NCBI RefSeq assembly: GCF_029643245.1
Contig: NZ_CP116398.1
Coordinates: 310,001-374,000, forward strand
Reading direction: 5' to 3'
DNA from: Methylomonas sp. EFPC3
GTDB lineage: Bacteria > Pseudomonadota > Gammaproteobacteria > Methylococcales > Methylomonadaceae
Length of the DNA: 64,000 nucleotides
The notes beneath the pieces are model-generated. The model was not told the DNA's origin and made no database searches. It saw only the letters and a program-made list of their open reading frames with translations. Within the stretch, counting starts at the first letter, position 1. Every line of letters starts with the position of its first letter. A program made the position numbers and the translations under genes. Of this stretch, positions 43,790 to 53,135 are shown piece by piece.

Positions 43790-46700
43790 ATGCGGATACT
43801 CAACATCAACTTCAAAAACATCAATTCCCTGGAAGGCGAGGGTCGTATCGATTTCGACCAAGGTCCTATCGCCGACTGCGGCGTGTTTGCGATCACCGGA
43901 CCGAACGGCTCGGGCAAAACCAGTATCCTCGATGTGATCACGCTGGGGCTGTACGGAGAGACTTTTCGCTTGGATAAGCCGGCGGAGCACGTGATGACCA
44001 AGCAGACCAACGACAGTGTGGCGCAAGTCGAATTTGCTCTCGGCGATGTTAAATTTCGTTCCAGCTGGCGCGTGGAACGTACAGGCGATAGCGTGTTACA
44101 GCCTCACATGGCCTTGGCCCGGTTAGACGGCGAACAGCAAGAGCTCTTGGCCGACACGCCGAACTCGGTCCGAACTCGGATTGCCGAGTTAACCGGTATG
44201 GATTTTCATAAGTTCAGCAAGTCCATGGTATTGCCGCAAGGCGATTTCGCCGCGTTTTTGAATGCGCTCGATAGCGAGCGTATGGATATTTTGGAAAAAA
44301 TCAGCGGCTCCGATATTTACCGGGATTACCGGGAGCAAGCCGAATCCAATTACCAAGCCGCTCGTGCCGGTTTGGCTCAACTGCAGCAGGATATCGAATT
44401 GATCCCGCTATTGGCCCCCGAGGCTTTGGAAGCCGCCGAGCAGGATTTGCAGGATTTCAAGCAGCAGGCAGATGAATTGAAGGCGCAACAAGCGCTGCTT
44501 GAACAACAGATGCGTGACGCGAAAAACGTTCGGGTTCTGCAAAATCGGCAGATACAACTGGAAAGCCAACTACGTCAGATCGAAGATCAAATACAGCAAT
44601 TGCAAACTGCGCTGCAGGAAATTGGTGGGTTGCAGGATGCCGCCCAGTATCGCGAAGAACTTATTGCATTGGATACAAAACAAGTTCAGCTCGAGCAAAG
44701 TCAAGCCAGTCTCGCAGCATATCGGCAGGAACTTGAGATGTTGCGGAGGCAGCTGGGGGCAGAGGCGGAAAGCAGCACGCCTGAGGAGTTAGCCGGTAAA
44801 TCCTTGGAGACGCAAAAACAAGCGATCGACACGTTGAAATTGAAAATCAGCGAACTGAAGTTGCTGTTGCCCAGCGAGTCCGAGCTTGTCCAGGCAATAG
44901 AGCTGCAACTGGCTGAAAAGAGAGCTGCGTTGGCCGAAGTCGATACCTGGCTGCAAGAGCAAAGCCGCGATGCCGCATTGCTGAGCGATTTTCCGGACAT
45001 TCCCCGGTTACGAAACCTGCGGGTGGAACTGGCGGAATTGTCCGGTAAACAGAAAAGCCAATCGAACTGGACCAAGACGACCACAGCGGCTTTGCAAAAG
45101 AACAAGTCGGCGCTAAACGCCACTAAAGCCGATATCTCTGAATTAGAAGCCAAGATTAGCGACGCCCGTGACGTGATGGCGGAGTTGGCGCAAGGTAAAA
45201 GTTTCGATGAGCTGAAAGACCTAGCGGTGGAGCAGCAGGGCAGAGTCAATGATTTTCGAGAATTGCTATCGATTGCCGAAGTCAACGCCAAATTCAACAA
45301 GAAGGGGTTTTTTCATTGGTTTTCGGCTGGTAGCAAACCTGCCGATTTACCTGATGCCGCTGGGCTGCAGGCACGGCTGGAAGAATTACGGGATGAACTA
45401 AGCCGGGAGGACAATATCGGCAAGGCTTTAGAGCAGGCGGTAGCCAACGAAGCCTTATTGAAACGATTTGCCGCGGAACGTAGCAAGCTGGTAGAGGGGC
45501 AGCCTTGTTATTTGTGCGGTTCGTTGCACCATCCTTACCTGATGAAGCCACCGCTACAGAGTAATGCCAAAAAGGCCTTGGTCGACCAGCGCGGAAAGAT
45601 GCAAGTGCTAAAAACCACGATCGACACGTTGGCGGCGCAACTCACAGCAGCGGAAAAGCGGGGCGTGCAAATATCCGCCCGCGACCAGCGCTTGCAGCAA
45701 ATGCGTTCGGATTGGCAGCTGCTGGTTAATCGATTGAATGTGGTTAGCCAGGATTTGACGATCGATAATGTTTCCTTGCAGAAGCGCTTGCTTGCCAACG
45801 AGACGGAGGAGCTGGAGAAAATCAAAAATTTGGTTAACGAACACGCCCAATTGCAGCGGAATGTGGCGAAATGGTTGGCGGAAATCGATAACAAAAAGTC
45901 TGCTCTGGAAAAACTTGCCGCATCTGTCAGTCAGTTGGATGAGGCCTGGAATAATCGGCCGTCCGAGTTTGTGGAGGTGGAGCAGCGTTTTGCCGGTCTT
46001 AAAGCCGAAGAGAAAGCGTTAACTGAGCAGTTGGAACAGCAACTCGAAAAATTGGGCGAGAAATTGCCCGGTAAAGGTAAGGAAAACCTGTTGTTCGACA
46101 AGTTAAATGCCCGTCGCCAGGATTACCAGATTAGAGAAATGCGGCAAAAAGGCTTGATAGAGGAGGTGTCCGCGCTACAGGAAAAATTGCGGGGAACTCA
46201 GGCGAACATCATCGACTACCAAAACACACTCTCGGATTATGCGAGCCGATTACTAAACGAGGAATCCGTGGGCTTGCATTTGGCCTTAGTCGAAAAGCAA
46301 AAGCTGATCGTCGACTGCGAAAGCGCATTGTCGGCTCAGCAAATCGAATTCGAAGCCATGTCCCGTTTGGTTGCTGGTAAGTTGGCGGGTAGTGACTTCG
46401 CCGATATCGACGATTTGCGGGCGGCATTGATGCTTATCGATAGCCGCCAGCAAATCGAAGCGGCGCTGGCGGACCAAGCCGGCCTAAGAGTGTCAATTGT
46501 GGAAGCCTTGGCTAAAACGGGCGAAGAGTTGCAACGGGAAGCTGCGGTATTGACGATGATGGCGAATACTGACGAAGAAAGCATATTGTATTCGTTGAAG
46601 CAGTTGACTCGGCAGCTCGAAATCGCTGAGCAGGAAGTCCATAGTTTGGAAAACAAGCTAGACAAACAACAGGGCTACCGGGAGAAACTTCAAGGGTTGC

Positions 46701-47235
46701 AGGGGCGGCTAAGCGAGCAATTGGCGTTGTACAGTCAAGCGGAAGCGGATCTGAAACTGATCTCCGATGAACAGGGGGGCTGCGCAAGCGGATTCAACAG
46801 CTGTTGGTCGATAAGTTGATGTCCAAGGCCAATCAAATTTTAGAGAAACTCAGTGGTCGTTATTACGTGCGCAGCGCCGTAAACGATCACGGTTTGGCCC
46901 TGGAGATCGAGGATACCAAACAGAGGAATCTGCGCCGATTGCCGAAAACCTTATCCGGGGGTGAAAGTTTTGTGGTGAGTTTGGCTTTGGCTTTGGCGTT
47001 AGCGGAAATTGCTAATAATGGACGGGCGATCGACTCGTTATTTTTAGACGAGGGTTTCGGCAATCTGGATGCCGAGGCTCTGTATCTGGCGATGAGTGCG
47101 CTGGAAGGGTTAACGACTCAAGGTAAGACCGTCGGCGTGATTTCCCATGTCGATGCCGTTAAAAAACGCATTAAAACTCAAATAGAGTTGGTGAAAAAAG
47201 CCAACGGCTTGAGCGAATTGAAGATGGTTGCCTAG
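43790..47235 (+). pseudogene. sbcC: SbcC exonuclease subunit, interrupted by a frameshift
   Basis: From the ATG at 43790 (MRILNINFKNINSLEGEG) the first frame carries the ABC N-lobe with Walker A TGPNGSGKTSIL, long coiled coils and the Zn hook PCYLCG (~573). It runs out of frame at a run of six G (46774-46779) and stops at 46819. The second frame (46804-47235) carries the signature KTLSGGESFVVSLAL and Walker B SLFLDEGFGNLD, so both lobes are needed for one ATPase. Adding one G, or ribosomal slippage by -1, restores SbcC. As written, the nuclease would be inactive. It may be a sequencing error, a true mutation or slippage. No sbcD partner is adjacent. Confidence 0.88.
46804..47235 (+). CDS. SbcC C-terminal fragment (second frame)
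   Basis: About 140 residues holding the ABC signature LSGGES, Walker B and D-loop of SbcC, read in a different frame from the upstream part. An in-frame ATG at 46819 could start it, but no convincing ribosome site is present, so independent translation is doubtful. See the pseudogene entry for the whole locus. Confidence 0.7.
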   Translation: MVDKLMSKANQILEKLSGRYYVRSAVNDHGLALEIEDTKQRNLRRLPKTLSGGESFVVSLALALALAEIANNGRAIDSLFLDEGFGNLDAEALYLAMSALEGLTTQGKTVGVISHVDAVKKRIKTQIELVKKANGLSELKMVA

Positions 47236-47239
47236 CAGA

Positions 47240-47272
47240 AGCGGCGGCCTTGGGCTTATTCCAAAGGCCGCT
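47240..47272. terminator. Hairpin between convergent genes
   Basis: AGCGGC-GG-CCTTGG and CCAAAGGCCGCT pair around a GCTTATT loop, between the end of sbcC and the end of the minus-strand exosortase-associated gene. There is no T tract, so it may end transcription only weakly in either direction. Confidence 0.4.
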
Positions 47273-47285
47273 ATGCCGAATCGAA

Positions 47286-47666
47286 CTACCGGCTGGGACG
47301 AAAGGCTTTGCCGTAGGTGGTTTCGGCGTCGAAATTGTCCCAGACGTAAAGCGGATAGACTATCGGTTGGGTTGGAACTGGTGCCGAGACCAGATCCAGC
47401 ACGCCGACTCCGATACGACCGCCCATATTCAGCAGACCTTTTAATGTGCCGCCGACAAAGCCGTAAATCACGTTGCTTTGATTATTGATAATGATGATGT
47501 TTTTGGGGATTTCCAAGGACGAAGTCGCGATGTTGGCGAGACCGGTACTCAGTTTGCGGCCGACGGTCTGGCCGTAACTTTCCGATTCGTCGGCTTGTAC
47601 CGTTAAGCTAAAGCACGCGGTGGCTGATAACAGCAATACTGCTGCGTTGCGAGTAACTTGATTCAT
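47286..47666 (-). CDS. Exosortase-system-associated small exported protein
   Basis: A 126-residue protein from the ATG at 47666 (MNQVTRNAAVLLLS), preceded by an AGGA ribosome site; a longer frame to 47696 adds only ten residues. It has a Sec signal peptide ending near SLTVQADES, then GRKLSTGLANIATSSLEIP, a hydrophobic Gly-rich helix and PTQPIVYPLYVWDNFDAET. It matches the small exosortase-associated family found in genomes with XrtA-type systems. The role is not known. Here it is ~6 kb from the EPS genes and alone between sbcC and tex. Confidence 0.85.
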   Translation of the reverse strand: MNQVTRNAAVLLLSATACFSLTVQADESESYGQTVGRKLSTGLANIATSSLEIPKNIIIINNQSNVIYGFVGGTLKGLLNMGGRIGVGVLDLVSAPVPTQPIVYPLYVWDNFDAETTYGKAFRPSR

Positions 47667-47763
47667 GGCGTGTCCTGTAAAAATCCCATTTTGCATCGCG
47701 GCCGGAGTTTCGGCTTATAGGTCTTCCGCGTCTCGGCCGAAAGTATAGCAGAGCTTGATTGGA

Positions 47764-50040
47764 TTACTTTTTCAAGGCTTTTGCAAATGCCGAACTCATT
47801 GAATTCTGTAGTGCGGGTTGCGGCTTAGGCTTGTGGTTGTTTGGGGTGGCCTTTTCGCTACGCACGAAGTCGCTGCTGTCGACGTCTTTTTTCATGCTCA
47901 ACGAGATACGCTGGCGGGCGACGTCCACCTCCAGTACCCGTACCTTTACCGTATCGCCGGCTTTGACGACACTGCGCGGATCCTTGACGAACTCGTCAGC
48001 CAAATGGGAAATGTGTACCAGCCCGTCCTGATGGACGCCAATGTCGACAAACGCGCCGAAAGCCGCGACATTGGTGACCACGCCCTCCAGGCTCATGCCG
48101 GGTAAGAGGTCGGTGATTTTTTCCACGCCCTCTTTGAATTGGGCGCTTTTGAATTCCGGGCGCGGGTCGCGGCCGGGTTTTTCCAGCTCCTGCAAAATGT
48201 CGCTGACTGTCGGTAGGCCGAATTCGGCGCTAGTGTAGTTTGCCGGATTCAGGCTGCGCAGAAAGTGGCTCTGGCCGATCAGGTCGCGGATCGATTTACC
48301 CGTGTCGTCTAAAATTGCATTGACTACAGGGTAGGCTTCCGGATGTACCGCCGACGCGTCTAATGGATTATCGCCGGTCATGATGCGTAAAAAACCGGCC
48401 GCCTGCTCGAAAGCTTTGTCACCCAGGCGCGGCACCTTTTTTAATTGGCCACGATTCGCGAACGGACCGTTAGCGTCGCGAAACGCAACGATGTTCTCGC
48501 TAATGCCGCTGTTTAGTCCGGAGACTTGTTTTAACAGTGCGGCGGACGCAGTATTTACGTCAACGCCGACGGCGTTTACGCAGTCTTCAACCACGGTATC
48601 AAGCATACGGGCCAGTTGCGATTGGTTGACGTCGTGCTGATATTGACCGACGCCGATGGATTTGGGGTCGATTTTAACCAGTTCCGCCAACGGATCTTGT
48701 AACCGGCGCGCAATTGATACTGCGCCGCGTAGCGAGACGTCGAGGTCAGGAAACTCCTTGGCTGCCAGTTCCGATGCGGAATATACCGACGCGCCGGCTT
48801 CGGAGACGACAATTTTCTGGAAATGCAATTCCGGGTGGCGTTTCATTAAGTCGGCGACCAGTTGATCGGTTTCTCGCGAAGCGGTCCCGTTGCCGATGCT
48901 AACCAGTTGTACCTTATATTGCGTTATGTGCCTGGCTAGCGTTGCTATTGATTGATCCCACTGGTTTTTGGGTTGATGGGGGTAAACGGTGTCCGTGGTC
49001 AGCAATTTACCTGTCGGGTCGACGACGGCAACTTTTACTCCGGTGCGAATACCCGGGTCTAACCCCATGGTTGTTTTTGGGCCGGCCGGCGCCGCCAGCA
49101 ACAAATCGCGTAGGTTGGCGGCAAAGACTTTTATGGCCTCAAACTCAGCCGCTTCCCGCAGGCGCATTTTCAAATCCATGTCGATGCGGGTAAATAGTTT
49201 GACTTTCCATGCGAAGCGGGCGGTTTCGGCCAGCCAGGCATCGGCAGGTTTTTGGGTGTCATTGACTTGTAGGTGGCGGCAAACGAACTGGGTGCAAAGC
49301 TGGTGCTCGTCTTGATCTTGTTCGGCTGGTTTCAGCGTCAGCGTCAATAGATCTTCGTTTCTGCCGCGGAACAAAGCCAAGGCTCTGTGGGATGGGATTT
49401 TGTTGATCGCTTCACTGTAGTCGAAATAATCTTTAAACTTGGCCGCCTCAGTTTCTTTTCCCGATACCACGCTTGCCTGCAAGATGCCTTTATTCCAGAT
49501 GCGTTCGCGTAGTTCGGTTAGCAATTCCGCATCTTCGGAGATGCGTTCCATGATGATTTGCCGTGCACCCTCCAAGGCCGCTGAAACGTCCGCGACGCCT
49601 TTTTCCGGATCAAGGTAGGCGGCGGCGGCTTGCTCCGGAATCAAATCGCGGTTTTGCAGCAGGGCGTCAGCCAATGGTTCCAGGCCTGCCTCGCGGGCAA
49701 TTTGTGCTTTAGTGCGGCGTTTGGGTTTGTAAGGCAGGTACAAGTCTTCCAGCAGCGTTTTGGTGTCGGCATCGCGGATCGACTGTTCCAGTTCCGGCGT
49801 CAGTTTGCCTTGGGATCGGATGCTGTCGAGAATCGACTCGCGGCGATCGTTGAGTTCACGCAGATATCCCAAGCGATCTTCCAAGTTCCGCAATTGAGTA
49901 TCGTCCAAGCCGCCGGTCAATTCTTTACGGTAGCGGGCGATGAAGGGTACGGTGGCTCCCTCGTCCAATAAGGCAGCGGCGGCGGCAACTTGTTGGGGTC
50001 TTACGGAAAGTTCTGTCGCGATTTGTTGGATGACATCCAT
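47764..50040 (-). CDS. tex: Tex-family RNA-binding protein
   Basis: A 758-residue protein from the ATG at 50040 ([12 protein letters not shown]). A longer frame to 50154 runs over a terminator hairpin and is unlikely. Domains in order: helical Tex N-terminal region ([17 protein letters not shown]), YqgF/RNase-H-like fold ([19 protein letters not shown], ~325), helix-hairpin-helix pairs ([19 protein letters not shown]) and C-terminal S1 domain ([18 protein letters not shown], ~645). It binds RNA in the cytoplasm and influences transcription/translation. All domains are intact and the length is normal. Confidence 0.95.
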   Translation of the reverse strand: MDVIQQIATELSVRPQQVAAAAALLDEGATVPFIARYRKELTGGLDDTQLRNLEDRLGYLRELNDRRESILDSIRSQGKLTPELEQSIRDADTKTLLEDLYLPYKPKRRTKAQIAREAGLEPLADALLQNRDLIPEQAAAAYLDPEKGVADVSAALEGARQIIMERISEDAELLTELRERIWNKGILQASVVSGKETEAAKFKDYFDYSEAINKIPSHRALALFRGRNEDLLTLTLKPAEQDQDEHQLCTQFVCRHLQVNDTQKPADAWLAETARFAWKVKLFTRIDMDLKMRLREAAEFEAIKVFAANLRDLLLAAPAGPKTTMGLDPGIRTGVKVAVVDPTGKLLTTDTVYPHQPKNQWDQSIATLARHITQYKVQLVSIGNGTASRETDQLVADLMKRHPELHFQKIVVSEAGASVYSASELAAKEFPDLDVSLRGAVSIARRLQDPLAELVKIDPKSIGVGQYQHDVNQSQLARMLDTVVEDCVNAVGVDVNTASAALLKQVSGLNSGISENIVAFRDANGPFANRGQLKKVPRLGDKAFEQAAGFLRIMTGDNPLDASAVHPEAYPVVNAILDDTGKSIRDLIGQSHFLRSLNPANYTSAEFGLPTVSDILQELEKPGRDPRPEFKSAQFKEGVEKITDLLPGMSLEGVVTNVAAFGAFVDIGVHQDGLVHISHLADEFVKDPRSVVKAGDTVKVRVLEVDVARQRISLSMKKDVDSSDFVRSEKATPNNHKPKPQPALQNSMSSAFAKALKK

Positions 50041-50130
50041 CAGTGTTTTGCTCGGAGTAAGTAAAACCGCCGATTTTATCGTACCGGTAGCGGATGAAAA
50101 AGCAGGGAAGGATGGAAAAACAGCAGGCAC

Positions 50131-50164
50131 AAAAAAACGCCAGCTGCAGAGCAACTGGCGTTTT
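50131..50164 (-). terminator. Intrinsic terminator of the small membrane protein gene
   Basis: AAAACGCCAG and CTGGCGTTTT form a ten-base-pair stem around an 11-base loop. Read on the minus strand the stem runs into seven T (complement of 50131-50137), 20 bases after the gene that ends at 50184. Confidence 0.85.
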
Positions 50165-50183
50165 GAAGACTAAAGCAAACTAA

Positions 50184-50381
50184 TTATTTTGCTTGGCTCA
50201 GGACGTCATTGTTGAAATCTTTGTGCTTAGACAGCACTTGAGCTTCGGCAGCAGAACTGGTGTCGCCGCTGTATTTCAAGTGTTTGGTTTCGTCTTGTTT
50301 CAACATAACGACGCCAGCAATAGCAATCGCAGTAACAACAGCAACTACGGTAAAGGTATTGTCTTTTTCTTGTTCAGCCAT
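50184..50381 (-). CDS. Small single-span membrane protein
   Basis: 65 residues: a charged start MAEQEKDN, one hydrophobic helix (TFTVVAVVTAIAIAGVVML), then a polar Lys/Asp/Ser-rich tail ending SQAK. A GAGG ribosome site precedes the ATG at 50381, and a strong terminator follows, so it is a real stand-alone gene rather than a chance frame. No family is recognised. The topology is probably N-in with the tail in the periplasm. It may interact with an envelope complex, but nothing here shows which. Confidence 0.72.
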   Translation of the reverse strand: MAEQEKDNTFTVVAVVTAIAIAGVVMLKQDETKHLKYSGDTSSAAEAQVLSKHKDFNNDVLSQAK

Positions 50382-50771
50382 TTTCTAATCCTCATCTTGT
50401 TGTTGTAATAATTAGCCCTATACAGGGGCAACTCGAGTTGTATGTCGAATTTAGTATTATTGTTAGTCGACGGGGCATTTTTTACACTTAAATTTGTTTT
50501 GTGTCAAAACAATATTTTTTCGTTGCGAAATTTTGTGCTGTATCAGTGCTGTAGCGGACTGTCCCGACGGTTTTGATCGGGGGCGTTCACGTGACGCTGG
50601 CGGAGGCGCCGGCGATTGGTCGGTTCGAAGTTCGGACGTCGAACTGGCCGCAAAGCCGTCAACACGGTTGTTTCGGTATCTCTTAAACGGAAACGCGTGT
50701 TAGCATTCGTAAGATGAGACAGCGAAACCGCATCGGGCTTCGCCTTCACTTTTTATCATGAGGATACAACA
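50382..50771. other. 390-base intergenic region
   Basis: It lies between divergent genes. The first ~150 bases are AT-rich and should hold the promoter of the small membrane protein, with a GCCC/GGGC hairpin at ~50414-50428. The middle is GC-rich. AACACGGTTGTTTC and GGAAACGCGTGTT (50661-50701) form an imperfect hairpin, and GCGAA/TTCGC (50722-50743) another. Short open frames in it look like no protein. I see no RNA gene I can name. Confidence 0.4.
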
Positions 50772-51134
50772 ATGGTTAAACACGTACATTTGCTGTTCGT
50801 AGTTCTGGTTGCGGTCAGCTTTGTCGCAAGGGTGCTGGCAGCGCAACTCAAGCCTGAGTTATTGCAGCGCCCGGTGTTGAAGATCGCGCCGCACGCATTA
50901 GCGAGCTTGTTGTTGCTTAGCGGTATTGTTTTGGTGTTTCAAGGTGGCTGGTTGCACGGCAATTTTGGTTGGATTGTGGCCAAGTTGTTGGCATTGCCGA
51001 TTTTTATCGGCTTGGGCATGCTTGCGATTCGTCGGGAAGGTCAGCAGCGGTGGTTGGCGTTTTTCGGTGCAATTCTGGTGTTCTTGTACATTGGCGGGGT
51101 GGCGATCGGTAAAGATGCCGTTTTCATTTTATAA
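50772..51134 (+). CDS. SirB-family integral membrane protein
   Basis: A 120-residue protein with four hydrophobic helices and short loops. VKHVHLLFVVLVAVSFVAR at the N terminus, then PELLQRPVLKIAPHALASLLLLSGI, agree with the SirB2-like family of small inner-membrane proteins. The function is not established; E. coli relatives are labelled regulators of invasion genes but this is weak. The ATG at 50772 has AGGA upstream. It is followed by a 158-base gap, so it is probably a single-gene unit. Confidence 0.82.
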   Translation: MVKHVHLLFVVLVAVSFVARVLAAQLKPELLQRPVLKIAPHALASLLLLSGIVLVFQGGWLHGNFGWIVAKLLALPIFIGLGMLAIRREGQQRWLAFFGAILVFLYIGGVAIGKDAVFIL

Positions 51135-51292
51135 AGTTATTTGATATCAATGGCTTGATAGTCTTTATTTGATGGGGAAAATATGGCTTGACAAGCTAAA
51201 AATATTGTTAACTAACGAAAAAGGCTTGTCATGCTGGGGCTCTTGAGTTAGTCTCTGAACCTCCTGTCAATTCTTAACGAAAGGAGGGTAGG

Positions 51293-51697
51293 ATGCGAAA
51301 AGCGAGATGGATAGCTTTTTTAACGCTATCAACTGGCCTGGCGTCTGTTAGCTCTGTTAGTTATGCGAAAACAGAGAAACACGGTTTGCTTTCCATTGAA
51401 CAAAGTGGCATTGCGTCGTACTACAGCGACAAATTGCATGGTCAGCGGACAGCGAACGGTGAGGTTTACGATAAAAATGCAATGACTGCGGCTCATGCCT
51501 CCTTGCCTTTCGGCTCGGTGGTGCGAGTTGTAAACTTATCCAATAACCGTAGTGTTCAGCTACGTATCAACAGCCGCGCTAGTCGCAGTAACAAGCGATT
51601 GTTAGATGTATCTAAGCAAGCGGCAAGAGAGCTCGGTTTTGTAGAGGCCGGCTTGGCCAAAGTGAAACTTGAGGTGGTACGCTTCGGCGACGCCTAA
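51293..51697 (+). CDS. RlpA-like double-psi beta-barrel protein, altered active-site region
   Basis: 134 residues with a Sec signal peptide (~1-25, ending SVSYAKTEK), and then a double-psi beta-barrel domain: SGIASYYSDKLHGQRTANGEVYD, TAAHASLPFGSVVRVVNL. RlpA-type lytic transglycosylases carry an NDRGP motif with a catalytic Asp; here the same position (~93-99) reads NSRASRS, so that Asp is missing. It has no SPOR domain. It may bind rather than cut peptidoglycan (inference). A near-perfect ribosome site AAAGGAGG precedes the ATG and a terminator follows. Confidence 0.85.
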   Translation: MRKARWIAFLTLSTGLASVSSVSYAKTEKHGLLSIEQSGIASYYSDKLHGQRTANGEVYDKNAMTAAHASLPFGSVVRVVNLSNNRSVQLRINSRASRSNKRLLDVSKQAARELGFVEAGLAKVKLEVVRFGDA

Positions 51698-51708
51698 GGC
51701 TTGAATCG

Positions 51709-51756
51709 CCGACTATCCGCCCTATGTTGTCGTCCCGGATAGTCGGTCGGTTTTTT
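51709..51756 (+). terminator. Intrinsic terminator after the RlpA-like gene
   Basis: CCGACTATCCG and CGGATAGTCGG form an 11-base-pair stem around a 16-base loop, followed by TCGG and six T. It lies between the RlpA-like gene and the convergent purD end. Confidence 0.85.
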
Positions 51757-51764
51757 GTTACCGA

Positions 51765-53054
51765 TCAGGGATTTGAAGTTGGAATGGCTTTAAAGCCGAT
51801 ATCGTCCCGATAATATACGTTTTTCCAATCGATTTGGCGGGTCAAGATATAAGCTTTGCGTTGAGCCTCGGCAATGTCGGCCCCCAAAGCGCAGGCGCAT
51901 AACACTCTGCCGCCGGCCGTAACCACCTGTCTGTCGTCCATTAACTTGGTTCCAGCATGAAACACTTTTGTATCTTCGGTGCTATCGGTCGGTAAGCCGT
52001 TGATAGCATCCCCTTTTGTATAGGTGTCCGGATACCCGCCGGCAGCCAATACGACGCCTAAAGCCGCTCGTTGGTCCCACTCGGTATCGATTTTGTCCAG
52101 CGTTTTCTGCAATGCTGCCTGGCACAACTCCACAAGATCGCTTTTCAATCGCATCATGATCGGTTGTGTTTCCGGATCGCCAAACCGGCAGTTGTATTCC
52201 AGAACTTTTACCGTGCCGTTTTTGCCGATCATCAAGCCCGCGTAAAGGAAGCCGGTATATTCATTCCCGTCTGCGCGCATGCCGCGTAATGTAGGCATGA
52301 TGATGTCATTCATGACCCGCTGATGGATTTCGGGAGTCACCACCGGAGCCGGGGAATAAGCGCCCATGCCGCCCGTATTCGGTCCGAGGTCGCCATTGTC
52401 GCGCGCTTTATGGTCTTGCGACGTCGCCATTGCTAGTGCGTGCTCGCCGTCCGCGATGACAATGAAGCTGGCCTCCTCGCCTGCTAAGAACTCCTCGATC
52501 ACAACCCGATGCCCGGCTTCGCCGAAACTGTTACCGGATAGCATGTCCTGCACGGCCTCGATAGCTTGTTCCTCGGTTTGAGCAACGATGACGCCTTTTC
52601 CGGCCGCCAAGCCGTCGGCTTTGACGACGATAGGGGCGCCCTGGCTGCGGATGTAGGCGATAGCCTGTTCGGTGTCGGTAAAGGTTTGGTAGGCTGCAGT
52701 CGGTATACCGTGGCGGGCCATAAAATCCTTGCAAAACGATTTCGACCCTTCCAGCTGTGCTGCTTGGGCGGAAGGGCCGAAACAGGCAAGCCCTGCGGCC
52801 TGGAATTGGTCGACGATACCGAGTACCAATGGGACCTCTGGGCCGACGATTGTCAAGTCGATGCCGCGAGCCTGGGCGAAATTCAGCAATCCCGGAATGT
52901 CGTCGGCTTGAATGTCGACGTTGTCGATACCGGGTTCCAGCGCGGTGCCGGCATTGCCGGGAGCTACGAACACATGGGGGGCTTTGGGAGATTGTTTGGC
53001 TTTCCAGGCCAGGGCGTGTTCGCGCCCGCCGCTACCGACGATCAGGATTTTCAT
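51765..53054 (-). CDS. purD: Phosphoribosylamine-glycine ligase
   Basis: 429 residues from the ATG at 53054 (MKILIVGSGGREHALAWK), with a GGTAAG ribosome site; a 51-base longer frame to 53105 is not family-like. ATP-grasp ligase motifs: VVKADGLAAGKGVIVA (~140), EEFLAGEEASF and NCRFGDPETQ (~285). It joins glycine to phosphoribosylamine in purine synthesis. It lies downstream of purH on the same strand after an 81-base gap with a GC hairpin, as the last gene of the dusB-fis-purH-purD run. Confidence 0.96.
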   Translation of the reverse strand: MKILIVGSGGREHALAWKAKQSPKAPHVFVAPGNAGTALEPGIDNVDIQADDIPGLLNFAQARGIDLTIVGPEVPLVLGIVDQFQAAGLACFGPSAQAAQLEGSKSFCKDFMARHGIPTAAYQTFTDTEQAIAYIRSQGAPIVVKADGLAAGKGVIVAQTEEQAIEAVQDMLSGNSFGEAGHRVVIEEFLAGEEASFIVIADGEHALAMATSQDHKARDNGDLGPNTGGMGAYSPAPVVTPEIHQRVMNDIIMPTLRGMRADGNEYTGFLYAGLMIGKNGTVKVLEYNCRFGDPETQPIMMRLKSDLVELCQAALQKTLDKIDTEWDQRAALGVVLAAGGYPDTYTKGDAINGLPTDSTEDTKVFHAGTKLMDDRQVVTAGGRVLCACALGADIAEAQRKAYILTRQIDWKNVYYRDDIGFKAIPTSNP

Positions 53055-53084
53055 AGGACTTACCGGAAATGAGTTGGGAAAACA

Positions 53085-53103
53085 GGGCCGGAGTCGCCGG
53101 CCC
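53085..53103 (-). terminator. GC hairpin between purH and purD
   Basis: GGGCCGG-AGTCG-CCGGCCC is a perfect seven-base-pair stem. On the minus strand it is followed by TGTTTTCCC, a weak T tract, so partial termination or transcript processing between purH and purD is possible. Confidence 0.4.
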
Positions 53104-53135
53104 AAATTGGTATGAATCAGAGAGGCTGAAGCTTA

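Noticed and set aside
50494-50749. Small open frames in the 390-base intergenic region
   Set aside because: No ribosome site, no hydrophobic or family pattern, and the two frames overlap on opposite strands.
51188-51214. TTGACA as a sigma-70 -35 box for the RlpA-like gene
   Set aside because: No acceptable -10 box occurs at 16-18 bases; TTGACA here is part of the GCTTGACAAGC palindrome.
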